DNA of 31,297 bases. It comes from an uncultured Lachnospiraceae bacterium (GTDB taxonomy: Bacteria > Bacillota > Clostridia > Lachnospirales > Lachnospiraceae). Shown piece after piece: positions 24,036 through 31,297 of the stretch (within the stretch, counting starts at the first letter, position 1; each line of letters begins with the position of its first letter). The notes under the pieces were generated by a model. It did no database searches, was not told the DNA's origin, and worked only from the letters and a program-made list of their open reading frames with translations. Made by a program: the position numbers and the translations under genes. Where the stretch lies: positions 28,692 to 59,988 of the forward strand of contig CAJTJZ010000003.1 of NCBI GenBank assembly GCA_910576895.1. Reading direction: 5' to 3'.

Positions 24036-25417
24036 ATTATTTAAAAATGATAAAACAAAAAGAAGCAAAAAGACTTGCTTTGATTCATGATGGTATTCCT
24101 TATACTTATGGAGAACTAGTAGAAAAAGCAGTAAAACTTAGTCAAGATGATACTGTTTTTCCAGAAAATTTTAAAAAAGAAGCAGATAAAAAACAGATTC
24201 ATATCATTCAAAGAAAAGAAATTCTTGATCAGCTTCTTGAATTTTTATCATGTAGTGAACGAAAGTTAATTCCTATGATTGTACCAAAAGAGATAACTAT
24301 ATCTTTGAAACAATTAGAAAATATAAACATACCAGAAAATGCTTGTATGGCAGTTATGACTTCTGGTACTTGTGGAGAACCAAAAATACTTTTTCGTACT
24401 TATGAAAGTTGGGCAGATTTTTTTCCAGTACAAAATGAAATTTTTGGTATAAAAGAAACTAGTCGTCTTTTTGTGCAAGGAAGTCTTGCCTTTACAGGAA
24501 ATTTAAATTTATATTTAGCACAATTTTTTGCAGGAGCAGTTATTATTGCAGAAAATACATTTTCTCCTAAAAAATGGCTAGATAGAATAGAACAAAAACA
24601 GGCAGATAGTATTTATTTAATTCCATCAAAGCTTTTCTGCCTTTTGCAAGTTTTAGAGAAAAAAGGAGAAAAAAATAAAGATAATATTAAAATAATAGTA
24701 ACAGGTTCACAGGGATTTAGTGGAGAAGATGCAAAAAGATTAAAACAATATTTTTCCCAAGCAGAGCTTTTATATTATTATGGAGCTAGTGAATTAAATT
24801 ATCTTACTTATATTAAAGATAAAGATATGACATGGGAGAAAAATTTAGTTGGAAAGCCATTTCCCGGAGTTACTGTATTTGTAAAAAATGGAGAGATTTT
24901 TATTGATACCTTATATCATGCAGAAGGAATTTCTTGTCCTTGTACAATTTCAGATAAAGGATATCTGGATAGAAATGGAAATCTATATTTTTGTGGAAGA
25001 AGTGATGATATTCTTGAAATACATGGATGTAAAATTTCTGCTGTTTTTATTGAAAATGCATTAGAACAGATAGAAGAAATAGAAGAAGCAGTAGTTATGG
25101 TACTTATAGAAAAAGAACAGCAAGTATTAACAGCATTTGTATCTTTGAAAGAGGAAATGCTAAGAGAATTTTTATATTGGCAATCAAAAAAATTGACAGA
25201 TCAGTATAAAATGATAGATATGATTACACAGGGATATTTTCTTGGAGAAGTAAAAAGAAATAAAGTATTTCAGAAGTTGAAAAATAAGCTGAAAAGCTAT
25301 GAAATACCAGATAAATTGATTGTTGTTAGAGAAATGCCAAGGAATGACAGTGGAAAAATTGAGAAGAAGAAATTAAAACAAGAATGGAATCGCCAGTTTT
25401 CTTCATGTTGGGATTGA
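24032..25417 (+). CDS. AMP-forming acyl-CoA/ACP ligase, BirA-controlled
   Basis: A 461-residue member of the adenylating (ANL) superfamily that activates a carboxylic acid as acyl-AMP and transfers it to a thiol. Core motifs in order: M-T-S-G-T-C-G-E-P-K (A3, P-loop), Y-Y-G-A-S-E-L (A5), D-K-G-Y-L-D (A7), G-R-S-D-D-I-L-E-I-H-G (A8) and N-D-S-G-K-I-E-K with the catalytic lysine (A10). All catalytic motifs are present although the protein is short, with a reduced N-terminal domain. It overlaps the thiolase by four bases. It recalls YhfT, the ligase linked to YhfS in Bacillus. The acid could be a fatty acid, glutarate or pimelate; the sequence does not decide. Confidence 0.88.
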   Translation: MNYLKMIKQKEAKRLALIHDGIPYTYGELVEKAVKLSQDDTVFPENFKKEADKKQIHIIQRKEILDQLLEFLSCSERKLIPMIVPKEITISLKQLENINIPENACMAVMTSGTCGEPKILFRTYESWADFFPVQNEIFGIKETSRLFVQGSLAFTGNLNLYLAQFFAGAVIIAENTFSPKKWLDRIEQKQADSIYLIPSKLFCLLQVLEKKGEKNKDNIKIIVTGSQGFSGEDAKRLKQYFSQAELLYYYGASELNYLTYIKDKDMTWEKNLVGKPFPGVTVFVKNGEIFIDTLYHAEGISCPCTISDKGYLDRNGNLYFCGRSDDILEIHGCKISAVFIENALEQIEEIEEAVVMVLIEKEQQVLTAFVSLKEEMLREFLYWQSKKLTDQYKMIDMITQGYFLGEVKRNKVFQKLKNKLKSYEIPDKLIVVREMPRNDSGKIEKKKLKQEWNRQFSSCWD

Positions 25418-25514
25418 CATAACATTTCAATACAAAGTATAATAGATAAGAAGAAAGATTTTAAGAAGAAAGTAAAATAAGGAAATGATGTATTAAAAAA
25501 GAAAGGAAAAATAG

Positions 25515-25811
25515 ATGGAAAAACAGTCAAAAAGAAAAGCGTGGATAAAGTTTATTGCTACAAATCTTGCATTACTTGCTTGTTTTTTATTAGTATATTA
25601 TATTAGTTCTATATGCAAGCCAATGACTAGACTGATAGCCTGTATATTATATGCACTTCTTTGGGGTATGAATTCTGGAATGTTGTTTTATCAAGATTTT
25701 AAAGCAACAGATTCGGTAGCATTTTCACATTCAAAGATTGCGAGAGTTATCAATAATATTACGATTATTGGTGTTATTATCTTATGTGCTATTTTCTTTG
25801 GTGTATCTTAA
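25515..25811 (+). CDS. Small membrane protein, unknown function
   Basis: A 98-residue protein with a basic N-terminus (K-Q-S-K-R-K) and three hydrophobic segments (~13-31, ~37-58, ~78-97). No family recognised. An AAAGGAAA site precedes the ATG. It lies between the acyl ligase (97 bases before) and folP (25 bases after), so it probably leads the folate genes, but a functional link is not evident. Confidence 0.7.
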   Translation: MEKQSKRKAWIKFIATNLALLACFLLVYYISSICKPMTRLIACILYALLWGMNSGMLFYQDFKATDSVAFSHSKIARVINNITIIGVIILCAIFFGVS

Positions 25812-25836
25812 TTAAGACAGGGGATGATAAGATAGT

Positions 25837-26700
25837 ATGATAATTCATGGCAAGGAATTTTCTTTTGGCAAAAGAACATATCTTATGGGGATTCTTAATA
25901 TTACACCAGATTCTTTTTCGGATGGTGGATATTTTAATCAAAAAGATGCTGCCTTAAAACATGTACAAGAAATGATAAAGGCAGGAGTTGATATTTTAGA
26001 TATTGGTGGAGAATCTACTCGTCCGGGATACGAAAAAATTACAGCACAAGAAGAAATGGAACGGGTTTTGCCAATTCTTAAGGCGATTAGAGAAAATTTC
26101 GATATTCCAATATCGATTGATACTTATAAATCGGAGGTTGCATTGGCGGCAGCAGAAGAAGGAGCAGATTTATTAAATGATATTTGGGGGTTTCGGTTAG
26201 AAGTCTGTCAATGTAAAGAAACAAAAAACAAAGAACAAAGATATTCAAATTCGATTTCTTCTATGGCACTCGCAGCAGTAAAAACGGGGCTTCCTATCTG
26301 TTTAATGCATAATCGAATGACTGCTTGTTATAAAGACTTTCCAAAAGAGATTATGGAAGATTTGCAGGAATCATTAGAAATAGCAAAAAAGGCAGGTGTA
26401 GATTCTGAAAAAATAATTCTTGATCCGGGGGTTGGTTTTGGAAAGACTTATGAAAATAATTTATGGATTTTAAATCACTTAGAGAAATTTCAACAATTTG
26501 GTCTGCCTGTTCTTTTGGGAGTTTCAAGAAAATCTGTTATTGGTTTTACACTGGATCTTCCAGTAACAGAAAGAGAAGAAGGAACAATAGCAACTTCTGT
26601 CCTTGCAGTTATGAAGGGCTGTGCATTTCTTAGAGTACATAATGTAGAAGCAAATAAAAGAGCTATTAAAATGATAGAAAAAATTCTTTCTATGGAATAG
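25837..26700 (+). CDS. folP: Dihydropteroate synthase
   Basis: A 287-residue cytoplasmic enzyme that joins p-aminobenzoate to dihydropterin pyrophosphate in folate synthesis. Signatures: M-G-I-L-N-I-T-P-D-S-F-S-D-G-G (~16-30), D-I-G-G-E-S-T-R-P-G (~55-65), L-N-D-I-W-G, D-P-G-V-G-F-G-K-T and G-V-S-R-K-S near 228-233, together the TIM-barrel substrate loops. An insert of charged residues (around R-L-E-V-C-Q-C-K-E-T-K-N-K) follows the N-D-I-W-G-F motif and is longer than in Escherichia coli. It is followed by the folB-folK fusion 49 bases downstream. Confidence 0.95.
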   Translation: MIIHGKEFSFGKRTYLMGILNITPDSFSDGGYFNQKDAALKHVQEMIKAGVDILDIGGESTRPGYEKITAQEEMERVLPILKAIRENFDIPISIDTYKSEVALAAAEEGADLLNDIWGFRLEVCQCKETKNKEQRYSNSISSMALAAVKTGLPICLMHNRMTACYKDFPKEIMEDLQESLEIAKKAGVDSEKIILDPGVGFGKTYENNLWILNHLEKFQQFGLPVLLGVSRKSVIGFTLDLPVTEREEGTIATSVLAVMKGCAFLRVHNVEANKRAIKMIEKILSME

Positions 26701-26749
26701 AAAGTGTTTATAGAAAAAATTCATAAAAAGGAAAGAGATAAAAACAAAT

Positions 26750-27562
26750 ATGGATAAAATTAAAATTAGTGATTTGGAAATTTATGCTAGACATGGAGTA
26801 TATCCAGAAGAAACCACCTTAGGACAGAAATTTTTAGTAAGTCTTATACTAGAAACAAACACAAGACTTGCTGGGCTTTCTGATGATTTATCCATGGCGA
26901 TTGATTATGGACAGGTAGCCCATGATACAAAACAATTTCTCACAGAACATACATATAAACTTTTAGAAGCAGCAGCGGAGCATTTAGCAGAAAAGCTTTT
27001 GCTTACTTACTCTGGCATATGGAGAATTACGGTAGAAATCAAAAAACCTTGGGCACCAGTGCTTTTGCCAATTGATATGGTTTCTCTTGTAATTACAAGA
27101 AGTTGGCATCAAGTTTATTTATCTATTGGCTCAAATCTTGGAGAAAAGGAGCAAAATTTAAATCGTGCTTTGGAGTATTTAAAACAAGATTGTAAAATTC
27201 AAATTAAAAAAATATCAGACTTTATAGAAACAAAACCTTATGGATATACAGAACAGCCAGATTTTTTAAATGGTGCAGTAGAGTTATTTACTTTATATAC
27301 ACCACAGGAACTACTAAAAGTGTTGCAGAAAGCAGAAGCAGATGGAAAACGAGAACGATTGTTTCTTTGGGGACCTAGGACGATAGATCTTGATATTTTA
27401 TTTTATGATGACAAAATCGTGTTTGAACCAGATTTAGTGATTCCACATATAGAAATGCAAAAACGGGAATTTGTTTTAAAGCCATTATGTCAAATTGCAC
27501 CATGGAAACAGCATCCTTTATTGCATAAAACAGTTATGGAACTATTATCCGATTTACAATAA
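26750..27562 (+). CDS. folBK: Bifunctional dihydroneopterin aldolase / HPPK
   Basis: A 270-residue fusion of two consecutive folate enzymes. Residues ~1-118 are FolB (A-R-H-G-V-Y-P-E-E near the start, I-K-K-P-W-A-P near 101-107 with the catalytic Lys). Residues ~120-270 are FolK (L-S-I-G-S-N-L-G-E-K, E-T-K-P-Y-G, and G-P-R-T-I-D-L-D-I-L-F-Y-D binding magnesium and ATP). The protein converts dihydroneopterin to the pyrophosphorylated pterin that FolP uses. Together with folP it covers the last pterin steps; folE is not in the window. Confidence 0.95.
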   Translation: MDKIKISDLEIYARHGVYPEETTLGQKFLVSLILETNTRLAGLSDDLSMAIDYGQVAHDTKQFLTEHTYKLLEAAAEHLAEKLLLTYSGIWRITVEIKKPWAPVLLPIDMVSLVITRSWHQVYLSIGSNLGEKEQNLNRALEYLKQDCKIQIKKISDFIETKPYGYTEQPDFLNGAVELFTLYTPQELLKVLQKAEADGKRERLFLWGPRTIDLDILFYDDKIVFEPDLVIPHIEMQKREFVLKPLCQIAPWKQHPLLHKTVMELLSDLQ

Positions 27563-27621
27563 ATAGGGAAAGAAAGTATAATTATTTATGGTTTGGATAG
27601 ATAGTAGAAAGGAAAGACAAT

Positions 27622-28641
27622 ATGAGTAAATGGAAAATTATTGTAATTGTTCTTGTTCTTGCATTAGTAGCAGGCGGCTATATTGGTTTTAGTATGTATC
27701 AAAATCGTATGGTATGGAATGAAGAAGGGGCAATTGGAAATTCGTCAGGAAATTTATTAAATGGCGGTTTGTTCTGTGAAGGTGACGGTGCTATTTACTT
27801 TAGCAATCCAACCGATCAGGGGAATTTGTACTCTATGGATATGACTTGTAATAATTTTGAAAAACTTTATGATGATAAGGCAACAGAGATTAATTTTGCT
27901 GGTTCTTATCTTGTTTATTCTAGAAAGAATTTCCAGAAACAGAGTGTAAATGGAGAAATGTTTGTTTTTAATACAAAGGGACTTTATCGTTTGCATTTAA
28001 AAAGTAAAAATATACAATGTTTCTATGATGGATCTTTAGGTGTGGTAGGTTTATATGGAAATGAGGTTTTTTATCAGCATTATACCGATGATGAAGGAAT
28101 GAATCTTTATGGTGTAAGACTTGATGGTGATAAAAATGAAAAAAAGGCAGATGGTTCTATCAATCCATCCGCAATTAGAAATCAGAAAATATATTATGCT
28201 TCAGATTCAGAAAGTGGTATTTTTAGTTGGGATATAGAAACAGGAATACGAGGTAGTATTAATGGAAAAAATTATTATGGATGTCTTTTAGCAGGTGACT
28301 CTATTTATGCATTAGATTTATTTGATGATTATAAAATTGTTCGTATGGATTTAGATGGTGGAAATGAAGAAGTTATTGTAGATGAAATGTGTTCTGTATT
28401 TAATGTCAGTGAAGATGGAGATTATATTTATTATCAAATAGATGATGGAAAAAATGCTCGTTTAGAATGTAAAAATATAGATAATGGTAAAGTAACAGTT
28501 ATTATGGAAGGAAATTATGATAGAATTCATTTAGTGGGACAATATCTCTTTTTTGCACCAATTAAGTCAGATAAATTTTTAATGGCAAGTGTAAATGATC
28601 TAGGAAATGTAGGAACTTTTGCACCGCCTAAATTAAAATAA
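27622..28641 (+). CDS. DUF5050-like membrane-anchored beta-propeller protein
   Basis: A 339-residue protein with one N-terminal membrane segment (~5-25) and a large extracytoplasmic part. Repeated units such as A-I-Y-F-S-N, Y-R-L-H-L, K-I-Y-Y-A-S-D-S-E-S-G-I-F-S-W and Y-I-Y-Y-Q-I-D-D are spaced as in beta-propellers of the DUF5050 type. Function unknown; possibly cell-surface. GAAAGGAAAG precedes the ATG. It lies between the folate genes and pheA in the same direction, 59 bases after folBK. Confidence 0.75.
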   Translation: MSKWKIIVIVLVLALVAGGYIGFSMYQNRMVWNEEGAIGNSSGNLLNGGLFCEGDGAIYFSNPTDQGNLYSMDMTCNNFEKLYDDKATEINFAGSYLVYSRKNFQKQSVNGEMFVFNTKGLYRLHLKSKNIQCFYDGSLGVVGLYGNEVFYQHYTDDEGMNLYGVRLDGDKNEKKADGSINPSAIRNQKIYYASDSESGIFSWDIETGIRGSINGKNYYGCLLAGDSIYALDLFDDYKIVRMDLDGGNEEVIVDEMCSVFNVSEDGDYIYYQIDDGKNARLECKNIDNGKVTVIMEGNYDRIHLVGQYLFFAPIKSDKFLMASVNDLGNVGTFAPPKLK

Positions 28642-28733
28642 ATAAAATGATACAATGGAAAAAATAATTGAGAATAGAAAAGTAGAGAAAATAATTAGAA
28701 GTAAAAAATAAGCAGTAAGAAATGAGGAATAAC

Positions 28734-29870
28734 ATGGTTGATTTGCAAGTAACAAGGGAAAAAATTGATAATGTAGATAAACAAATCGTGGCATTATTTC
28801 AGGAACGAATGGAACTTGCTAGAGATGTAGCAGAATATAAATTAAACGTTGGGAAACCTGTTTTTGATAAAGAAAGAGAAAGAAATAAGTTGAAAAAACT
28901 TAGTAGTATGGCAGAAAATGAATTTAATCAGCGAAGCATTCAGGAATTATTTGCAATGATTATGTCTTTAAGTCGAAAATTTCAATATGGAATGTTATCA
29001 GAAACAGAGGCAATCGAGAGATTTCAGTGTCTTGATAAATTACCAATAGAAAAAACTACAAGAGTTGTTTATTTTGGTGTACCGGGAACACATACTCATC
29101 AGGCTATGGGAGAATTTTTTGGGGATAAAGTGCAAGTAAGAAATGCACTTACTTTTAAAGAAATTATGGAATTAGTACAGCAGGGCGGAATAGATTATGG
29201 AATCCTTCCAATTGAAAATTCTTCTACAGGTGGAATTACAGATAGTTATGATCTTTTAATGGAATATGACAATTATATTGTGGGAGAACATTACCTAAAA
29301 ATTAATCAGGCACTTCTTGGACTTCCCGGAGCAAAAATTGAAAATTTAAGTAAAATTTATTCTCATCCACAGGGACTTTTACAATGCTCTACTTTTTTTG
29401 AAGAACATCCAAAGATTCAACAAGAAAAGTATGATAGCACAGCAGCGGCAGCAAAAAAAATTGCAGAAGATGGAGATATAACACATGCAGCTATCGCAGG
29501 GATTAAAGCAGCCGAGTGCTATGGTTTAGAAGTATTAAATCCAGTATTAAATAAAGAAGAAGCAAATTCAACAAGGTTTATTGTGATTTCTAAAAAACCA
29601 ATTTATGTAAAAGATTCTAATAAAGTTAGTATTTGTTTTGAAATTCCTCATGAAAGTGGAACATTAGCAGATATTCTTTCTCATTTTAAATTTAATGGAC
29701 TAAATATGACAAAAATTGAATCTAGACCTATTCCGGGTAGAACATGGGAATATCGGTTTGTAATTGAATTTGAGGGAAATTTGAATGATGATGGTGTAAG
29801 AAATGCATTAAATGGAATTTTTGAAGAGGCAGTAAAAGTAAAAATATTGGGAAATTTTGTAACACAATAG
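28734..29870 (+). CDS. pheA: Bifunctional chorismate mutase / prephenate dehydratase
   Basis: A 378-residue enzyme that makes phenylpyruvate from chorismate. N-terminal chorismate mutase (~1-85; R-E-K-I-D-N-V-D-K-Q and E-R-E-R-N-K), prephenate dehydratase (~108-285; G-V-P-G-T-H-T-H, P-I-E-N-S-S-T-G, S-H-P-Q, N-S-T-R-F), and a C-terminal ACT domain (~298-370) with H-E-S-G-T-L and E-S-R-P, the regions that bind phenylalanine for feedback inhibition. I start at 28734: TGAGGA lies six bases before it, while the ATG at 28722 overlaps that ribosome binding site. A strong hairpin ends the gene at 29893. Confidence 0.95.
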   Translation: MVDLQVTREKIDNVDKQIVALFQERMELARDVAEYKLNVGKPVFDKERERNKLKKLSSMAENEFNQRSIQELFAMIMSLSRKFQYGMLSETEAIERFQCLDKLPIEKTTRVVYFGVPGTHTHQAMGEFFGDKVQVRNALTFKEIMELVQQGGIDYGILPIENSSTGGITDSYDLLMEYDNYIVGEHYLKINQALLGLPGAKIENLSKIYSHPQGLLQCSTFFEEHPKIQQEKYDSTAAAAKKIAEDGDITHAAIAGIKAAECYGLEVLNPVLNKEEANSTRFIVISKKPIYVKDSNKVSICFEIPHESGTLADILSHFKFNGLNMTKIESRPIPGRTWEYRFVIEFEGNLNDDGVRNALNGIFEEAVKVKILGNFVTQ

Positions 29871-29892
29871 GAAGAGAAAAAAGTTTATTAGA

Positions 29893-29948
29893 AATCAGAA
29901 AAAACAAGGAAAATATTTAATAAGTAATGCCTTTGTTTTTTTCTGATT
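29893..29948. terminator. Bidirectional terminator overlapping the HD-gene 3' end
   Basis: AATCAGAAAAAACAAGG (29893-29909) pairs with 29930-29948 with two single-T bulges; a T-run lies on the plus strand and the A-run gives T's on the minus strand. The right arm codes for the last residues of the HD protein. Confidence 0.85.
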
Positions 29949-30453
29949 CTGACCAGTAACAACTATCGGATGCATTGCAGGCAAAACAATTTCTAGAAAG
30001 CTTGTCTGCATGATATAGCAGAGAACGCAAGGATAAAATTTCTTTTTTTTCCTTATTTTCTGTAGTATCAAAAAATAAATTTGGATCTTTACGGTGAAAT
30101 TGAATGGCATCTAAAATAAGAACTTGTTCTGATTTTATAAAATCACAGTCAATTAAAATTTTCTTTGCAAGCATTAATCCAGCAATTTCATGTGGAAGTC
30201 CTTGCTCATATTGAAAAACACGTCCTAAATCATGAAGTAGGGCAGCAGCATAAATAATTTCATCAGAAAAAAGGATTGTAGATTTCAGATTAGTTTCTGC
30301 TTTTTTATATTGTAGTAGGCAGGCAATTCTTGCAACATCAAGTAAATGAGAAAGATCATGGTGGCAATAAATACGGTCTTTTTCTAGAATAGCTAAATGA
30401 TTTAGATTTTTGGTAAAATCGGGATGAGAAAGAAGCTTATTAATTCGTTTCAT
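29917..30453 (-). CDS. HD-domain phosphohydrolase-like protein
   Basis: A 178-residue cytoplasmic protein. Metal-binding histidines and aspartates appear as C-H-H-D-L-S-H (H31-H32-D33 ... H36) and L-L-H-D-L-G (H74, D75), followed by H-E-I-A-G and a cysteine cluster C-F-A-C-x5-C near the C-terminus that could bind a metal. I start at 30453, with GGAGG six bases upstream; an upstream in-frame ATG at 30582 lacks one. HD proteins of this type are often found next to folate genes in clostridia; here folP and folBK lie about 2.3 kb away on the other strand. The substrate is unknown. Confidence 0.85.
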   Translation of the reverse strand: MKRINKLLSHPDFTKNLNHLAILEKDRIYCHHDLSHLLDVARIACLLQYKKAETNLKSTILFSDEIIYAAALLHDLGRVFQYEQGLPHEIAGLMLAKKILIDCDFIKSEQVLILDAIQFHRKDPNLFFDTTENKEKKEILSLRSLLYHADKLSRNCFACNASDSCYWSESEKNKGITY

Positions 30454-30612
30454 AAATGGCCTCCAATAAATATTAAGATTGTATGTAATAAATAACATAG
30501 CATACCTTATCGGAACTGTCAATTTTTTTGTTGTATTCTTTATATTTTGTAAATACTGTGAATATAGAAAAGTATCAGGCATCGAAAAATTGATTTTTTA
30601 GATATTTATAAT

Positions 30613-30695
30613 AAAAAACATTCTATAACAATTCAAAAACATTTTACTACAATAGTATAGTATTATGTTAGAAAATATGATAGAATGTTTTTTTT
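30613..30695 (+). promoter_or_regulatory. Terminator-like hairpin in the response-regulator leader
   Basis: AAAAAACATTCTAT (30613-30626) pairs perfectly with ATAGAATGTTTTTT (30680-30693), followed by more T's and, at once, the GGGGGT ribosome binding site. The 53-base loop holds TACTA/TAGTA and possible TATAGT/TATTAT -10 boxes, so it is either an attenuator or a structured promoter. Confidence 0.55.
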
Positions 30696-30712
30696 ATTAA
30701 GGGGGTAATGCT

Positions 30713-31297
30713 ATGATTCATATTGCAATTTGTGATGATGAAAAATATATGTTAGATAATATGAAGAAAATAATATCTCAATTTTTTAAAAGAAAAAATA
30801 TAAAAATCATAATTTTACAATTTTTAAATGGAGAGGAATTGTTGAAATATAAAGAAAAAATAGATATTTTATTTCTTGATATTCAGATGAAAAATAAAGA
30901 TATGAATGGTATGGAAATTGCAAGAAAGCTGCGTAATCATAAATTTCAAGGTTTTTTGATTTTTATTACTGTTTTAAAAGAAATGGTATTTGAATCATTT
31001 GAAGTACAAGCATATGACTATTTAGTAAAGCCCATTGAGGAAAAACGATTTGAAAAGACAATGGAACGATTATTATTTTCTATTCAAGATAACAAAGAAG
31101 CAAATCTACTAATTCAAAAAGGATATGAGAGTAATATTATTGCTTTTAACGATATTGTTTTTTGTGAAATTATAGATAGAAAAATATATTTACATTTAGT
31201 TACATCTCAAGTAATTGATTTTTATGATAAAATTGAAAATTTGGAAACAAAACTAGATAGCAGGTTTTTTAAATGTCATAGGAGCTTTTTAATTAAT
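30713..31297 (+). CDS. LytTR-family response regulator, 5' part
   Basis: Open to the right edge with no stop (195 residues visible). The receiver domain has the acidic pair D8/D9, the phospho-acceptor D56 in L-F-L-D-I-Q-M, T86 and K106 (Y-L-V-K-P). The C-terminal part begins a LytTR DNA-binding domain (I-I-A-F-N-D-I-V-F-C-E-I ... F-F-K-C-H-R-S-F-L-I-N). Members such as AgrA usually pair with a peptide-sensing histidine kinase encoded next door; that gene would lie outside the window. The start is supported by GGGGGT about six bases upstream. Confidence 0.93.
   Translation, partial: MIHIAICDDEKYMLDNMKKIISQFFKRKNIKIIILQFLNGEELLKYKEKIDILFLDIQMKNKDMNGMEIARKLRNHKFQGFLIFITVLKEMVFESFEVQAYDYLVKPIEEKRFEKTMERLLFSIQDNKEANLLIQKGYESNIIAFNDIVFCEIIDRKIYLHLVTSQVIDFYDKIENLETKLDSRFFKCHRSFLIN

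Overview
This is a low-GC Firmicute chromosome segment, most likely from a gut anaerobe of the Lachnospiraceae/Clostridia. The evidence is AT-rich intergenic DNA, GGAGG-type ribosome binding sites, PTS/PRD regulation, a single-cluster ferredoxin, an LplB/YtcP-type sugar ABC importer without its own ATPase, and small families typical of that group (DUF5050-, DUF6774-, DUF3810- and FlxA-like proteins). The species cannot be fixed from sequence alone. No rRNA, tRNA, CRISPR array or intact insertion sequence was seen.

Layout. (1) 1-6040: a hexitol PTS operon: mtlA (cut by the left edge), mtlR, mtlF, a 1-phosphofructokinase, a SorE-like sugar-phosphate dehydrogenase and a specialised HPr, closed by a strong terminator. 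There is no mtlD; the gene set suggests mannitol-1-P goes through fructose-1-P to fructose-1,6-bisphosphate. (2) 6141-7818: a ferredoxin and a DUF3810 membrane metallopeptidase-like protein. (3) 7826-17769: a sucrose/fructo-oligosaccharide locus. On the minus strand lie a LacI regulator, two unknown membrane/lipoprotein genes and a DUF624 protein. Divergently lie two ABC permeases, a binding lipoprotein, a cytoplasmic GH32 fructosidase and a fructokinase. A palindromic operator sits just downstream of the ABC promoter. (4) 17922-19876: a FlxA-like coiled-coil protein, a duplicated hairpin element, the decayed tail of an AAA-ATPase/PD-(D/E)XK gene, an unknown 156-residue protein and a 59-residue minus-strand gene. 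(5) 20045-21451: a PurF paralogue whose glutaminase site has been lost although its PRPP site and four Fe-S cysteines remain. (6) 21471-25417: bioY and a divergent MaoC-like hydratase / thiolase / acyl ligase operon, separated by a near-perfect BirA operator whose two arms each hold a TTGACA -35 box. (7) 25515-30453: a small membrane protein, folP, a folB-folK fusion, a DUF5050 protein, pheA and, on the minus strand, an HD-domain protein. (8) 30713-end: a LytTR response regulator cut by the right edge, with a terminator-like hairpin in its leader.

The most promising system is the biotin-controlled operon at 22188-25417. It carries activation, carbon-carbon condensation and dehydration enzymes under what looks like direct BirA control. 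It could make a pimeloyl-type biotin precursor, or it could bypass malonyl-CoA (biotin-dependent) acyl synthesis when biotin is scarce. The thiolase/ligase pair recalls the BirA-regulated Bacillus yhfS/yhfT genes; the linked hydratase adds a further step. Second in interest are the fructose-1-P mannitol route and the glutaminase-dead PurF paralogue.
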